From contig JBKAGC010000001.1 of assembly GCA_046290215.1 (NCBI GenBank), positions 1 through 64,000 on the forward strand: DNA of 64,000 nucleotides. Reading direction: 5' to 3'. The DNA is from JAHRVQ01 sp046290215 (GTDB lineage Bacteria > Pseudomonadota > Gammaproteobacteria > Pseudomonadales > Azotimanducaceae). The position numbers were made by a program, and so were the translations under genes. This document shows, in pieces, positions 15,718 to 26,600 of this stretch. The number at the start of each line of letters is the position of its first letter. The stretch's first letter is position 1. Below the pieces are notes generated by a model. The model saw nothing but the letters and a program-made list of their open reading frames with translations. It was not told the DNA's origin and did not search any database.

Positions 15718-17814
15718 ATGGACAATCTAAAACGACAGTCAGAACCGAAGCAGCAAGCGAAGACCCAGATCCCGCTCGGGGTCAAGCGCAAGATCAACAA
15801 GCTGCTAGAAGAGGCAAGTTTTGCCTATGACAGTACTTACAACGAACCGGGTGCAGATCAGAGCAGAATTCACAAGCTCAGAGGTCGAGCCAGGTCATTG
15901 GCCAATCGTGCCCTGGCACGACAACCGGACAATATTGACGCTTTAAACTTGTTGGGGCGCATTGCCCTGGACGATGGCGACCTGAGCCGGGCTGGCAAGA
16001 TCCTCGATCAAGCTTTAAGTTTCGAGCCAGATGCCATTAGCCTGAACTATTCACGGGGTCATGTTTACCTGGCGAGTCAAAACTACGCTGCAGCTGAACA
16101 ATTGTTTGCCCGGGTTGAACAACAAGCACCGGGCGCTACTCGTGCCAAGGCATCGCTAGCCTTTACCCGGACCAAACAAGGTGCCTGGGTGGAAGCGTTT
16201 GCCGACTACCGCGACTTAATCAAACACGATCAAAGCGACCCTCATATAAAAAACAAACTATTTGAATGTTTACGCCACATCAAAGCTGATTACTATGCAC
16301 CCGAGTTAGAGAATGAGATCGTCACCTACTTAAGCTTTGAGGATGTTGATCATAACGAGCTATCAAATTTTGCCGCGTCGCTGCTCATTCATAAGTACGA
16401 TTTGATTGGTGGGAACTCACCACTAGATCCGCAGCAGCTCTCTAACGACAAGTTCTTAAATCTGGCTTTGCGCCGCTGTCAGTTTCGCAACCCTGTGGTG
16501 GAGGAGTTTTTAACCGCTTGCCGACAGTGCATCTTGCAAGAATCCATCGACCAGCAGCGCATCGACAGTCGGTTTATGGAGTTTCTTGTGAGCATCTCTT
16601 TGCAGTGCATAAACAACGAGTTCGTTTATGCCGTGTCGTTGACGGAAGAGAAGGTGATTCATGAGCTGCGGAACATGGTCCAGGAAACCGTGCGCAGCCA
16701 CGACTGGCAAACCATGGAGGTGGAATATCCACTGTTGTTGCTGAGCATGTATTCCCTGCTGCATCACAATAGCTTCCGCGATCATCTATTGCGTAAGCCG
16801 CTCTCTGCCTGGTCCAGTGAGATGCGTCCTGTGATTGAGCCGCACTTATACGAGCCACAAAAAGAGCGTGAAATTGAACGACGAATCGAAACCCTCGGTG
16901 AAATACATCACCCAGTTTCGAAAGCCGTGGCCCAGCAGTATGAAGAGAATCCATACCCCCGTTGGCGCAAGTTAGCCTTTGCGACGCCAACCGACTATGC
17001 CCAGGCATTAAGTGCTGAACTGTTGGGATTTACACCACCCTCGTTTCTCCACAACCAGACTATTCGTGTGTTGATTGCAGGCTGCGGCACCGGCCGCCAC
17101 GCTCTGCAAGTCGCCAAGCACTTTCGCAATGTTGAAGTCACGGCAATTGATCTGTCACGCGCAAGTTTGGCTTATGGCATTAAGCAAGCCAGAGCGCTAA
17201 AGGTGGACAACATTGAGTTCTTCCAGGCTGATCTACTGAATCTGCCAGCCACACCGAAGTATCACATCATCGAGTCATCCGGTGTTTTGCATCACATGCA
17301 AGAGCCAATTAAAGGCTGGCAGGCACTAACGAAACTGTTGGAACCTGGCGGCTTAATGAAGGTAAGCCTCTATAGCGAGCGAGCCAGACGGATCGTCACC
17401 ACGGCACGGCAAATCATTGCTGAGAACAAAATGGACGCCATTGACGAGCATATTCGTATATTCCGCCAGGCAATTCTTGACGGTCAGATTAGCGGGGACT
17501 TTGGGCCAATCATCCAATCCAATGATTTTTACAATCTCAGCGGAACCAGGGATTTGTTGTTCAACGTCCAGGAGCATCTGTTTTCACCGCTTGCGATCCA
17601 GGCATGTGTAAACACCGTTGGCTTAAAGTTCCTGGGTTTTGTCCATTTGCCTTATGACGTGAAACAGGTCTTCGACAAAAACTTCCCCAATGACCCAAGG
17701 CGCATCAATCTTGAGAACTGGGACAAGTTCGAAGAAGCCGCGCCAGATGTATTTGGCAACATGTATCAGTTTTACTGTCAGTTGCAATCAGACAATATCG
17801 CCAGACTGGGATAG
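15718..17814 (+). CDS. TPR protein fused to SAM-dependent methyltransferase (first paralogue)
   Basis: A 698-residue soluble protein. The N-terminal third holds TPR-like helical repeats (for example NIDALNLLGRIALDDGDLSR and the next two units, about residues 75-180). A linker motif QYEENPYPRW occurs near residue 406, followed by a class I methyltransferase domain from about residue 440, with motif I VLIAGCGTGRH and a SSGVLHHM segment. It shares this architecture and the ENPYPRW motif with the gene at 30354. A sigma-54 promoter precedes it, and it sits between fliS and fliD. I infer a role in modifying a filament component or its glycan. The substrate is unknown and no biochemical assignment is possible from sequence. 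Confidence 0.8.
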   Translation: MDNLKRQSEPKQQAKTQIPLGVKRKINKLLEEASFAYDSTYNEPGADQSRIHKLRGRARSLANRALARQPDNIDALNLLGRIALDDGDLSRAGKILDQALSFEPDAISLNYSRGHVYLASQNYAAAEQLFARVEQQAPGATRAKASLAFTRTKQGAWVEAFADYRDLIKHDQSDPHIKNKLFECLRHIKADYYAPELENEIVTYLSFEDVDHNELSNFAASLLIHKYDLIGGNSPLDPQQLSNDKFLNLALRRCQFRNPVVEEFLTACRQCILQESIDQQRIDSRFMEFLVSISLQCINNEFVYAVSLTEEKVIHELRNMVQETVRSHDWQTMEVEYPLLLLSMYSLLHHNSFRDHLLRKPLSAWSSEMRPVIEPHLYEPQKEREIERRIETLGEIHHPVSKAVAQQYEENPYPRWRKLAFATPTDYAQALSAELLGFTPPSFLHNQTIRVLIAGCGTGRHALQVAKHFRNVEVTAIDLSRASLAYGIKQARALKVDNIEFFQADLLNLPATPKYHIIESSGVLHHMQEPIKGWQALTKLLEPGGLMKVSLYSERARRIVTTARQIIAENKMDAIDEHIRIFRQAILDGQISGDFGPIIQSNDFYNLSGTRDLLFNVQEHLFSPLAIQACVNTVGLKFLGFVHLPYDVKQVFDKNFPNDPRRINLENWDKFEEAAPDVFGNMYQFYCQLQSDNIARLG

Positions 17815-17853
17815 GTTCGGTACACTCTGCTCTGAACCGGAGCAGAGTGTCCT

Positions 17854-18821
17854 ATGTTTACCACTTTGATTGTCATCCTGGTGGTCTTCGCCATCTTTAA
17901 GTTTGCGCCACGGCCAAAACTTGACGCCACGCCTCGCACCACCCAGGTCCCCAACATTGCCCTGTCACAACTGCCGAACTGGCTGGAATCCCAGGAGGGC
18001 CGTGTATCACGCTTAATTGACGGCAATGCGGCGCATATTGAATGGGCCAACCCTGACAACCCACAACAAACCGAACTGAGTTTTTTATATCTACACGGCT
18101 TTTCTGCCACCTGGCAGGAAACCGCCCCTCTTACCAGCCGATTAGCAGCCGAACGAGGTGCTAACGTGGTCCACGGCCGTCTTGCCGGTCATGGTGAAGG
18201 TAGTGACGGTATGCTGACACCAGCTGAACACTGGCTGCAAAGTGTTACGGACCACTTCGACATTGCCACCCGGGTCGGCAAGAAGGTAGTTGTGGTAGCC
18301 ACGTCCACTGGCTGTACGCTGACCACTTATCTAGTCAATCAGCCGGCACTAAGAGACAAGATCCATGCCTGTATTTTTCTTTCGCCGAATTTTCGCGTTC
18401 GCAGCCCGTTTGGTTTTTTACTCACCTGGCCATTTTCCAGCAAGTGGGTACACCTGATTCTTGGCCGCGAACACAAATGGGAGCCCATTTCCGAACAACA
18501 GGCTCAAGCCTGGACACACCAGTACTCCACCCTGGCATTAATTGAAATGCAAAAGACTGTGGACTTTGCAGCGCGACTGGATTACGGCAGCTTTAGTACG
18601 CCGTTAGCCGTGATGTATATGCAAAACGACACCACGATTTACCCCCTGCGGCGATTGATGTGTTTAACCGCTGGGGTGCCAGAAGCAAAACCTTGATCAG
18701 GGTAGAACCGAACGGCGAGGCGGAAGAGCATGTATTTGTCGGTGACATCGTCGCGCCCGATCGCCTGGACTGGTGTTTGGCAAGATTAAATCAATTTCTT
18801 GATGATCTAGCTCGTGATTGA
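17854..18821 (+). CDS. Alpha/beta hydrolase, carboxylesterase/lysophospholipase-like (frameshifted)
   Basis: One N-terminal membrane or signal segment (FTTLIVILVVFAIFKFA) is followed by an alpha/beta hydrolase fold: oxyanion-side FLYLHGFSATWQE, a nucleophile region VVVATSTGCTLTTYL with Ser in STSTG-like context, and VMYMQNDTTI near the acid residue. The first frame stops at 18696. From a five-C run at 18642-18646 the -1 frame continues with coherent coding (IDVFNRWGARSKTLIRVEPN) to a TGA at 18819-18821, which overlaps the next gene's GTG by eight bases. One missing base, real or a sequencing error, explains the break. The full product would be about 322 residues. The likely catalytic His lies in the shifted part. 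Confidence 0.72.
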
Positions 18822-20025
18822 ACGCATCGGCCAAAGTCTGTTTTTGCCAACGGTATTGTTTGGCTTTGCCTTTTTTGCTGCCGGACAGGAGCACAGACTA
18901 CCTGCTGACGCTCGCTTGCTCCTCGGCTATTTGCCCTATGTCAGTTTACTGTTGGTGGCGGTCATCGCCAGCGCTTTTAATCGCGGCCGGTCATTAATGG
19001 CCGCGAGTTTTGGCTTGCTGGTGTTACTTGCCGATCAATATTCTGAGCTGGCCTTGTTACCTGCCCTAATGCTGGCTGTGATCCCATTTAATGTTGCGCT
19101 ACTCGCCTGGCTCCCAGAACGTGGCGCGTTAACGGCCGGTGGCATGACGCGAATCATTCTTCTGGTAGGCCAAATACTCGGTTTGTTTTATCTGGCGGAT
19201 AGCTACGAGGCAGTCTTGAAGGCATGGCTCGAATGGCCTCTGTTATCGACCTGGCCGGAGATCTTTAGCCACTCACAAACTGCTGCCTTAATCGCCTTAG
19301 TCGCACTACTGATTAGCTTCGCTGCCAGTCATTTTAAGGCGGCGCCAATTAATCAATCACTGTTTGGTGCCAATGTTGGTTTCGTCGCCGTGCTGTTTCT
19401 CACCTTGCCAGCAGCAACCGAGGACGCCTTCTTGTTCACAGTTGCGTTGATGCTCGCCATTGGCTTGCTGCGGGACTACTACAATATGGCGTATCGGGAT
19501 GAGCTCACGGGATTACCACAAAGACGTGCCTTAAACGAAAGTATGACCTCCTTAGGGGGACGTTACTGTATCGCCATGCTCGACGTTGACCACTTCAAAA
19601 AATTTAATGATACCCACGGTCACGATGTGGGTGATCAGGTACTGCAACTAGTGGCCAGCCAAATCAGGAAGGTGCAAGGAGGCGGCAAGGCGTATCGCTA
19701 CGGCGGTGAAGAGTTTACCGTGGTGTTTAACAACAAAGCCGTGGATGATGCAGTGTACTTTCTTGATCAAGTGAGAAAGAACATCGAAGACTACGAAATG
19801 GTGATTCGCAACCAGGAACGTAAGCCCAATCAAGAGGACGACAAAGGCGGCAAGAAGTCCCGCAAACGCGGCTCGTACCGAAACGCCGAGAAGAAAGTCT
19901 CTGTCACCATCAGCATCGGTGTTTGTGAACGCAGCCGCGGCGAGCAACCGGACCAGGTTCTCAAAAAAGCCGATGAAGCCCTCTATCGCGCCAAAAAAGG
20001 CGGCCGCAATCAAGTAGCCACCTAG
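18814..20025 (+). CDS. Membrane diguanylate cyclase (GGDEF)
   Basis: The protein makes c-di-GMP from GTP. It has 403 residues with about seven hydrophobic segments in residues 1-225 and a GGDEF domain after YRDELTGLPQRRAL. The catalytic motif is GGEEF near residue 297, and the metal-site segment MLDVDHFKKFNDTHGHDVGD is intact. No RxxD inhibitory site stands just before GGEEF, so product inhibition at that site is unlikely. A basic 30-residue insertion lies between GGEEF and SIGV. The GTG start overlaps the extended hydrolase frame. Its location amid flagellar genes suits a motility-related c-di-GMP source, possibly acting on FleQ. Confidence 0.88.
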   Translation: MIERIGQSLFLPTVLFGFAFFAAGQEHRLPADARLLLGYLPYVSLLLVAVIASAFNRGRSLMAASFGLLVLLADQYSELALLPALMLAVIPFNVALLAWLPERGALTAGGMTRIILLVGQILGLFYLADSYEAVLKAWLEWPLLSTWPEIFSHSQTAALIALVALLISFAASHFKAAPINQSLFGANVGFVAVLFLTLPAATEDAFLFTVALMLAIGLLRDYYNMAYRDELTGLPQRRALNESMTSLGGRYCIAMLDVDHFKKFNDTHGHDVGDQVLQLVASQIRKVQGGGKAYRYGGEEFTVVFNNKAVDDAVYFLDQVRKNIEDYEMVIRNQERKPNQEDDKGGKKSRKRGSYRNAEKKVSVTISIGVCERSRGEQPDQVLKKADEALYRAKKGGRNQVAT

Positions 20026-20145
20026 GGATACCTGGGGTCAGGATACCTGGGGTCAGGACCAAGTGCCAGGTCCAAATTGATACCGGGGCCGGACCAAGTC
20101 AGCTTGATTCAATGGCTGGTGACGAATTATTTTGCTGACCCCAAT
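20026..20145. repeat. Dispersed repeat copy 1 with duplicated leader
   Basis: GGATACCTGGGGTCA occurs twice in tandem (20026-20040, 20041-20055). The second copy runs into the dispersed core GGGGTCAGGACCAAGTGCCA followed by GGTCC (20049-20073). A reversed CTGACCCC end lies at 20135-20142, so the copy may be a small element with inverted ends. It fills the gap between the diguanylate cyclase and fliD. Confidence 0.75.
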
Positions 20146-20152
20146 GCTTGGG

Positions 20153-22981
20153 TTAGTCTTTCTTGAAGGCTTCGCTGAGGATGCTGAGCTGTTGGCTGAG
20201 GAAATCCTCGGTGGTTTTTAGCTGGGATATAAGTCCGTCAGCGAAGGTGAACTGGCTCACCAGTTGAGCTTCAAATGCCTCGATGCGTTCATTAAGTTCA
20301 ACTCGCGATTCTTCAACGCCAGCAAGCAGGTCTGATAACGAATCCACTTTCACGTTGAGTAAGCCGTCGCTATCAAGCAAGTTATCGAACACCTCGCTCA
20401 ATTTGTAAGCCGCACCCTGGATGTAACTCACCGTACCCCGGGTACCAATGGACCCACCTATCACCCGGATTCTTAACCCGGCAGCATCGTTTTTATCACC
20501 AGTTGCATCGGTGCCCGCAGTACCGCCACCAATCGCAAAGCCAAACTGGCTAACCATATTTGCAGACAACTCGGTGAAGTTCATGGACGAGGCGATCCCC
20601 GTGGTACCCGATATCACGCCGTAAGTACCTAACCCTAAATCGAAATCTACACTAACGCTTTTCCCAGCGGCACTTAACACAGCGTCGCCATTGATGGCCG
20701 TTTCAAGAGCTGCCGCCAGCTCAGGCGCGGTGTTGTAGGTTCCCGCTGCTAATGAAATCGTGCCAGAAGCGATACCGTCAACATTTACCTTAAAGTCATA
20801 ATCACCTGCTGACACCTCACCGGCAGAAACCGTTAGAGGTACATTCAAATCGTTAAGCACGCTACTTGTGACAAAACCTGGTTTTGCTGCTGCTTCACCT
20901 TCTGAGGCACGCAAGAACTGGCCGGTGCCCGTGGCCGCTTCGCCATTGATGGTACCCTTCACGTCTAAACCTGCACTTACCGTACCGACGCTGGCACCAA
21001 AACCTAACTGTGCTTCGGTATTGGTATCCACTGAGGAGAAGGAGATCGAACTCGTGGAACCATACTCGTTACTTTGGAATTCAAATCGCTGGCTATCTGA
21101 GTTGTAGCTTACCGTGACGGTATCACCGGCCTCTTCAACATTGGCGTCATTATTAATCCTAAGCTGGATCTCCTGCGCCAACAAACTCGCCGAGGCGTAC
21201 TCCCCCTGACTTAAAGAGATCGTTTCTGACGTAACGCCGTTAACGTTCACCACAAAGGAGTCATTGTCATCATCAATAGTAATAGGGTTATCCAGTGCGG
21301 CTACCGTTTCGCCCTGATAGTTACCCTGGGTGGCTACCTGGGTTAGCTCAACCACATACGCACCCGGCTGGGTATCAAGACCGGTGTTAACTACTTCAAT
21401 TAGAGGATCGGTAGATGATGTATTGGTGGCAAACAAACTCACCACCGCATCTGGGTTCTCCTCGATGGCGGCATTAAATTTGGTCGCATCGAACTCCAAC
21501 AAGTAGTCGTTATCCTGGTTCGTGGTAATGCCCACCTCGGACAAGGTACGAAACGATGAGTCCGTGATGCCATCCACCACGGTGTTCATCACATTACGGA
21601 TTTGCGTATTAATGGTTCTAAGGGTTGAATCACCCAGCAGCAAGCCCCGCTCGCCTTGTTCCAGACTAAACGTGGTCAGTTCGTCGCTGATCACCTTTAG
21701 CTCGTTGTATGCATCTACGAATGACTCAATACGAGTGATAATACCAGAAGCATCACTGGCCAAATTCAAATTAATCGGTTTACCACTGTCAGCAGACTGC
21801 AGATTTAACGTCACGCCATTGATCACTTCAGTGACCAGATTGGTTTCCCGGGTGACCGTTAAACCGTTCACTTCAATCTCAGCAGATTGCGCCGTCTGGG
21901 TTTGCACCAGGCTCCCATCAGTACCAAACCGTTGCCCTAAATTAGGATTCAAACCCAGCTCGCCGTTGTCCGCTGTCACCTCAATAGTCTGGTCAGTTCC
22001 GGTGGCAAGGGTAGTCAAGATCAAACCGCCGTCTTCTTCATCGATTGAAGCGACTACATCACCAGCAGACAAACCGGCTGCCACTAGCGCTGTATCGAGG
22101 GCTGCCTGAATCGCGATTCGATTGTCTTCCGCTGTACCACCGCCGCCGCCAAGGTCTGTAGTGGCGTCTGCATCCACGGTGACATCGATATCCGTGGTAG
22201 CACCCACACTAAGAGTAAACGTGGCGTTGGTGCTGGCAAAATCAATGCCGGTGGATAGATCGGTAGAGCCACCCTCGGTAATTGCGCCAACGGCATCTGC
22301 ACCATTGTAGGTGCCATTGTAAGCAAACTGCGATAAACCGCTGCCAGCATCGCCAGCAACGAGAATTTCCATGCTGTTGGCCACCCCTGGATCTTCTGTA
22401 GTGAGCAACAATCTAAAACCCGTACCGTCATTAACGATACTCGCATCAACGCCGAAATCAGCGTTGTTAATGGCCGAACGTAGGGAAGACAAAGTGTTGT
22501 TACTGGAGTCAATTACCAGAGTTTTACTGGTCTTGCTCGTATCTAAATCAAAACTATCGTAATCGGCACCACTGTAATTGGTGGTACCAAAACGAAAGGT
22601 CAGCTCACCGGAGCCAACCACATCGGTAATGTTGTCGTAGGATTTGCTTACCAGCGAATGAGCTTGCGCTAACTGGTTGATGGTTACGGAATAAGAGCCG
22701 GCTTCTGCCAGGCTCGATGCGGTTGCCGTGAGGGCACTAGAATCACTGGTGCTTGCGGCAATGGCTTGTAACGAACTAGGAGTACTCAAAGCATCGGAAG
22801 CGTTGCGAAACGTTTCCAGTGCACTGGTCACCGTACCGAAAGCAGAGATTTCCGCTTCTAGCTCTTCCTTCTGTAAGTCGAGACGACGATCACTGGTGGC
22901 CCGTTCTGCAGCAACCAGATCATCCACCAACTCAGTGGTGAGAATGCCTGAACCTATACCTAATGATGAGATCGATGCCAC
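20153..22981 (-). CDS. fliD: FliD filament cap protein, enlarged
   Basis: FliD caps the growing filament and folds incoming flagellin. The N-terminus (SSLGIGSGILTTELVDDLVAAE) and C-terminus (FTFADGLISQLKTTEDFLSQ) are the conserved coiled ends. At 942 residues it is about twice the common 450-500. The extra length is in beta-rich insertions in the middle (about residues 240-330, 540-690 and 720-820) with units such as FVVNVNGVTSETISLSQGEY and YDFKVNVDGIASGTISLAAG. They resemble modules in the flagellin and FlgK of this window, suggesting matched surface layers along the filament. Confidence 0.95.
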   Translation of the reverse strand: MASISSLGIGSGILTTELVDDLVAAERATSDRRLDLQKEELEAEISAFGTVTSALETFRNASDALSTPSSLQAIAASTSDSSALTATASSLAEAGSYSVTINQLAQAHSLVSKSYDNITDVVGSGELTFRFGTTNYSGADYDSFDLDTSKTSKTLVIDSSNNTLSSLRSAINNADFGVDASIVNDGTGFRLLLTTEDPGVANSMEILVAGDAGSGLSQFAYNGTYNGADAVGAITEGGSTDLSTGIDFASTNATFTLSVGATTDIDVTVDADATTDLGGGGGTAEDNRIAIQAALDTALVAAGLSAGDVVASIDEEDGGLILTTLATGTDQTIEVTADNGELGLNPNLGQRFGTDGSLVQTQTAQSAEIEVNGLTVTRETNLVTEVINGVTLNLQSADSGKPINLNLASDASGIITRIESFVDAYNELKVISDELTTFSLEQGERGLLLGDSTLRTINTQIRNVMNTVVDGITDSSFRTLSEVGITTNQDNDYLLEFDATKFNAAIEENPDAVVSLFATNTSSTDPLIEVVNTGLDTQPGAYVVELTQVATQGNYQGETVAALDNPITIDDDNDSFVVNVNGVTSETISLSQGEYASASLLAQEIQLRINNDANVEEAGDTVTVSYNSDSQRFEFQSNEYGSTSSISFSSVDTNTEAQLGFGASVGTVSAGLDVKGTINGEAATGTGQFLRASEGEAAAKPGFVTSSVLNDLNVPLTVSAGEVSAGDYDFKVNVDGIASGTISLAAGTYNTAPELAAALETAINGDAVLSAAGKSVSVDFDLGLGTYGVISGTTGIASSMNFTELSANMVSQFGFAIGGGTAGTDATGDKNDAAGLRIRVIGGSIGTRGTVSYIQGAAYKLSEVFDNLLDSDGLLNVKVDSLSDLLAGVEESRVELNERIEAFEAQLVSQFTFADGLISQLKTTEDFLSQQLSILSEAFKKD

Positions 22982-23009
22982 AGTTCATTACCTGAGTATT
23001 TGTTTGTCG

Positions 23010-23050
23010 AAAAAACGCCAAAATCGCAGCAGTGGTAACCACTACTACGA
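23010..23050 (-). terminator. Hairpin terminator between flaG and fliD
   Basis: A 27-base imperfect palindrome centred on AGTGGTAACCACT (23024-23050), followed on the minus strand by ATTTT and then TTTTTT within 15 bases. Its position just after flaG fits a rho-independent or partial terminator before fliD. An operator function is an alternative. Confidence 0.6.
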
Positions 23051-23125
23051 TCCTGGTGGCTGCGAACCCCAACCTTCATGGCGGGGCCGCAGCGGTTACA
23101 ACTTATTGTTTAAGCTAGTGCATCC

Positions 23126-23521
23126 TTACACTAAAGCGCTAAACAAAAGCAGTGGTTCTTCGTTATTCAATTTCTGTGCCAGACTCAAGGTTACCTCCTC
23201 GGGTATCTGACGAATCACTTCGTTCGACTGGCTATCGATCACCGTAATCACCGATCGCCCGCTGTCCTCGTCAAGCGAGAACCTTAGGTCACGCTGCACA
23301 GATTGAATGTAGTCATTGAGTTGCGCCACTGCCTGCGCCACCTCTTGTCTACTCTCATCAGCTATTGCTGAAGTCTTCGCTGCGACATCCTTTGCCTCAG
23401 CTAGCGGCAATTTATTGCCACTTGAAACCACGGGATTAGTACTCGCCTCCGTTCGTTCTCCACCCCGCGTCTCAGTACGCTGCCCAGCATTCGCTGCGCT
23501 TTGTGGATTAATGATAGTCAT
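23126..23521 (-). CDS. flaG: FlaG-family flagellar protein
   Basis: A 131-residue protein. The variable, charged N-terminal half is followed by the FlaG domain: NDYIQSVQRDLRFSLDEDSG, then VIDSQSNEVIRQIPEEVTL, the family hallmark. FlaG affects filament length in polar flagellates. It lies between the flagellin and fliD, the usual order in Vibrio, Shewanella and Pseudomonas. Confidence 0.93.
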   Translation of the reverse strand: MTIINPQSAANAGQRTETRGGERTEASTNPVVSSGNKLPLAEAKDVAAKTSAIADESRQEVAQAVAQLNDYIQSVQRDLRFSLDEDSGRSVITVIDSQSNEVIRQIPEEVTLSLAQKLNNEEPLLLFSALV

Positions 23522-23546
23522 AACGAACCTCGATGGGATTTGGTTG

Positions 23547-23589
23547 CTGGCGTTTTAGCCTGGATTTAACCTTTAAGTTAAAACGCCAG
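23547..23589 (-). terminator. Inverted repeat after the flagellin gene
   Basis: Perfect 11-base arms CTGGCGTTTTA and TAAAACGCCAG enclose a 21-base loop that itself holds TTTAAC...GTTAAA. It lies about 50 bases past the flagellin stop. It lacks a long T run, so it may be an attenuator or mRNA-stabilising hairpin rather than a strong terminator. Confidence 0.5.
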
Positions 23590-23636
23590 TTTCCAGATCA
23601 CTATTAAATGCTTCTCCAAAAAACCTTAGCGGCCTA

Positions 23637-26600
23637 TTACTGTAGTAGTGATAGAACCTGCTGAGGAGCAGCATTAGCCTGAGCGAGAATCGAGATACCA
23701 GCCTGCTGCAGTACCTGAGTTCGAGACAACTCGGCCGTTTCAGCGGCGAAGTCAGCGTCAAGAATTCGAGAGTTTGCAGCCTGCAGGTTCTCAACCGAAA
23801 TCGACAGGTTATCGATGGTTGACTGCAAGCGGTTCTGAATCGCACCTAAGTTCGCTCGTTCGGATGATACCGAAGACAAAGCGTTATCAAGAGCGTCCAG
23901 GGCCGAAAGTGCACCGTCCACTGTAGAGATATCAATCTCATTCAGGAACTGACCGCTATCTGCGCCGCCGTAAGTACCGGCTTTAATACCGAGACCTTCG
24001 AGACCACCGAAGCCGTCTTCACCCGTCGCACCGTTTGTACCAGCGGCCACAGTGAACTCGCTAGAAGATGACAAGCGGATGGTAGAAGAAGTGGTCGCTG
24101 CGACATCGGCGTAGCTTACGCCTTCTGCAGAGAAGTCAGCTTCTGCAATACCTTTGACACTAGAATCCAGACCAATGTTCAGACCGGTGAAGTTAGTGCC
24201 TAGAGTATCGATCGCCACAGATACGTTACGACCATCCTCGGCAGTCAGCGTGATACCGCCACCGTTATCAGTTGCAACAACACCTGTTTGACCAGCAATC
24301 TGGTTGATCGCACTGATGGCGTTTGCGCGGTTAGTTTCTTTATCAGCACCCAGGGACAATTGACCCGCTGAGATACCGTTAATGTAAACCTCACCAGCAT
24401 CGCCGTCGGCAACTCGATCCGTGTTGGCAGTACCACCGCTAACCACAGTGGCGTTCACAGTCGCTGTGACACCTGTTGTTTCAGTTGAGCGGTTAATCGC
24501 AGCAGCGATCGCAATACCACTAGCGGCCTTGTTAGAGCTGTTGGCCAACTCATTAGAGGCTGTATCGTCAGAAGTACGTGAAGCCGCGATACTCACACCG
24601 TTGATGCGCAGGTCACCGTCGAGCAGGCTACGAATGGTTTGAGTTTCATTTCCGTTCGCACCAGCCTGGGTGTTGATCACGCCGGCAGAAGCACTACCGT
24701 TGCCGTCGAAGCCCAGATCTGCGGCCGCGTTACCTGTGACAGCAACCACGTTGCCTTCACTGGCTTGAGTCACGTCGTTATCAGTGATGGTGATCACACC
24801 GTCTTCTGACAAGGTCGCAGTAGCGTTAGTCAGCTTGCTGTTTAACTCATCAACGATACCTTCGCGGTCTGTGTAGCTACCTTCCAGTGTAATCGTCTCG
24901 TCACCGCCTTGGAGGCCAGTGATGGTGAGCGTATTGTTTTGTGCTGGCTGATCACGACCGGTATCAGTGACACTAGTACCATTCACATTGGTTGTGATGT
25001 TGGTGTCAGAACCAGAGGCAGAGAAAGACAGCGTGTTGTAAGGCGTGGCATTACCATCACCAAGACCTAAAGCGTCAAGACCGCCACCTGCACTACCTTC
25101 AGTGAAGTTATCGATAGTGAAGGATACTCCGGCTCCAGCGTCGTTACCGGCGGTGAAGACCAGGAAGCCGTCGCTATCGAGGCTAGCAACAATATCGTTA
25201 GCATCATCAGTCACTGAATCCAGTGCTGTTTGGATGTTAGCGATCAAAGCATCGTTGTTACCTGCTGCTGCAGTATCCAGGGTAACTGTCCCGGAAACTG
25301 GCGCTGAACCTGAACCATCATCGAAAGTGATGTCGAAGGTCACAGCTGCGTTTGCCGCATTGAAGTTGAAGGTATTATCAATCGCGGTGTCAGTGGCTTC
25401 TTTAATGGAAGCTTGTGGACCGGCGGCAGTGAAGTTTGTTGCCGTCACAGTACCTGTGTCAGCAATCTCCAGGCTGCTTGTGGTCCCAGCAGTATCAACA
25501 ATCTCAATGGATGCATTGGCGTCGGTCTTGGTGTTGCTAAAGACCAGTTCACCGCTGTTGTTGACAGATACCAGAATGTCACCAGCACTGTAGCCGTTGA
25601 CGCCACCACCGTAAGTGTTAGCTGCATCAGCTGCTGCGAAAGCTGCATCCAAACGAGTTTGAATATCCTGCACCAACTGGTTAGCTGTAGCGTTAGCCAC
25701 ACCACCACCAGCGTCCGCGACAGTGATAAAGTCACCACCGTTGAAGGAAATATCAAAGCTGTAACCCGCGCCAGCGCCGTTTGACAGGTCAATCCCGGTT
25801 AGACCATCACCTCCAGCTGTGCTGGCAGTAGCGGCAAGGCCCACATCCTGAGCAATCTCAGGTCCGTAAGCGGCCTCGGTACCAGTTACATTCAAGGCAG
25901 CAAGGGCGTCAGCACTACCCACAAAGTTACCCACTGTGAGGTCAATATCTTCGCCTGTTGCACTGGTCTCGAATACCAGGTTGTTGTCCTGGTCGATAGA
26001 AGCAGTGACATTGGTGCCCAATGCAGACGCTGCAATCTTGTCATTCACTTCGCTCAAGAAAGCTGCATCAGCATCATAATCAGAGCCTGTTGCAGTGAAT
26101 GAGCTTGTGGTGGCAACACCAAGACCAGTCAAGCTACCTGCAGTCTCAGATGCAAAACCAGACAGCTCGAACGACACGTCGCTGCCGCTATCGGCACTGG
26201 TGATCACAATGTTGTCATCAACAGTGTTGTAGGAAGCAATCAAGCTCTGGCTACCTAATGCGGTATCAAGAGAAGTCTGCAAGTTAGCCAGGAAAGCATC
26301 CATGTTAGCGGCCGCTGCAGTATTCAAGGTAGCAACCGCTTCAGTAGTGACACCATCCGCTGTGTAAGACACGTTGAATGTTACCGCTTCGTTGTTACCG
26401 TTGAAGGATGTAGTTTCAGTTAAGGCACCACCGCTGAATGTTACTCGAGCAGCAGCATCGCCCTGGAACGTGCTGGAAGTTACTTCACCAGTCACACCAA
26501 CTGTGTAGGCTGCGCCTTCACCTGTGGTTACGCTAGCGATCTGACCGTCGTTCGCACCGTTACCACCGTCAGCATCAATACCCAGCGTGGCTTCACCGGC

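Noticed and set aside
20026..20055. Prophage or integron attachment site
   Set aside because: The 15-base direct duplication lies within a dispersed repeat copy and no integrase or tRNA is nearby.
25045..25593. Long plus-strand open frames opposite the flagellin
   Set aside because: They mirror the low-complexity Ala/Thr/Ser codons of the flagellin, have no start signals and no recognisable family.
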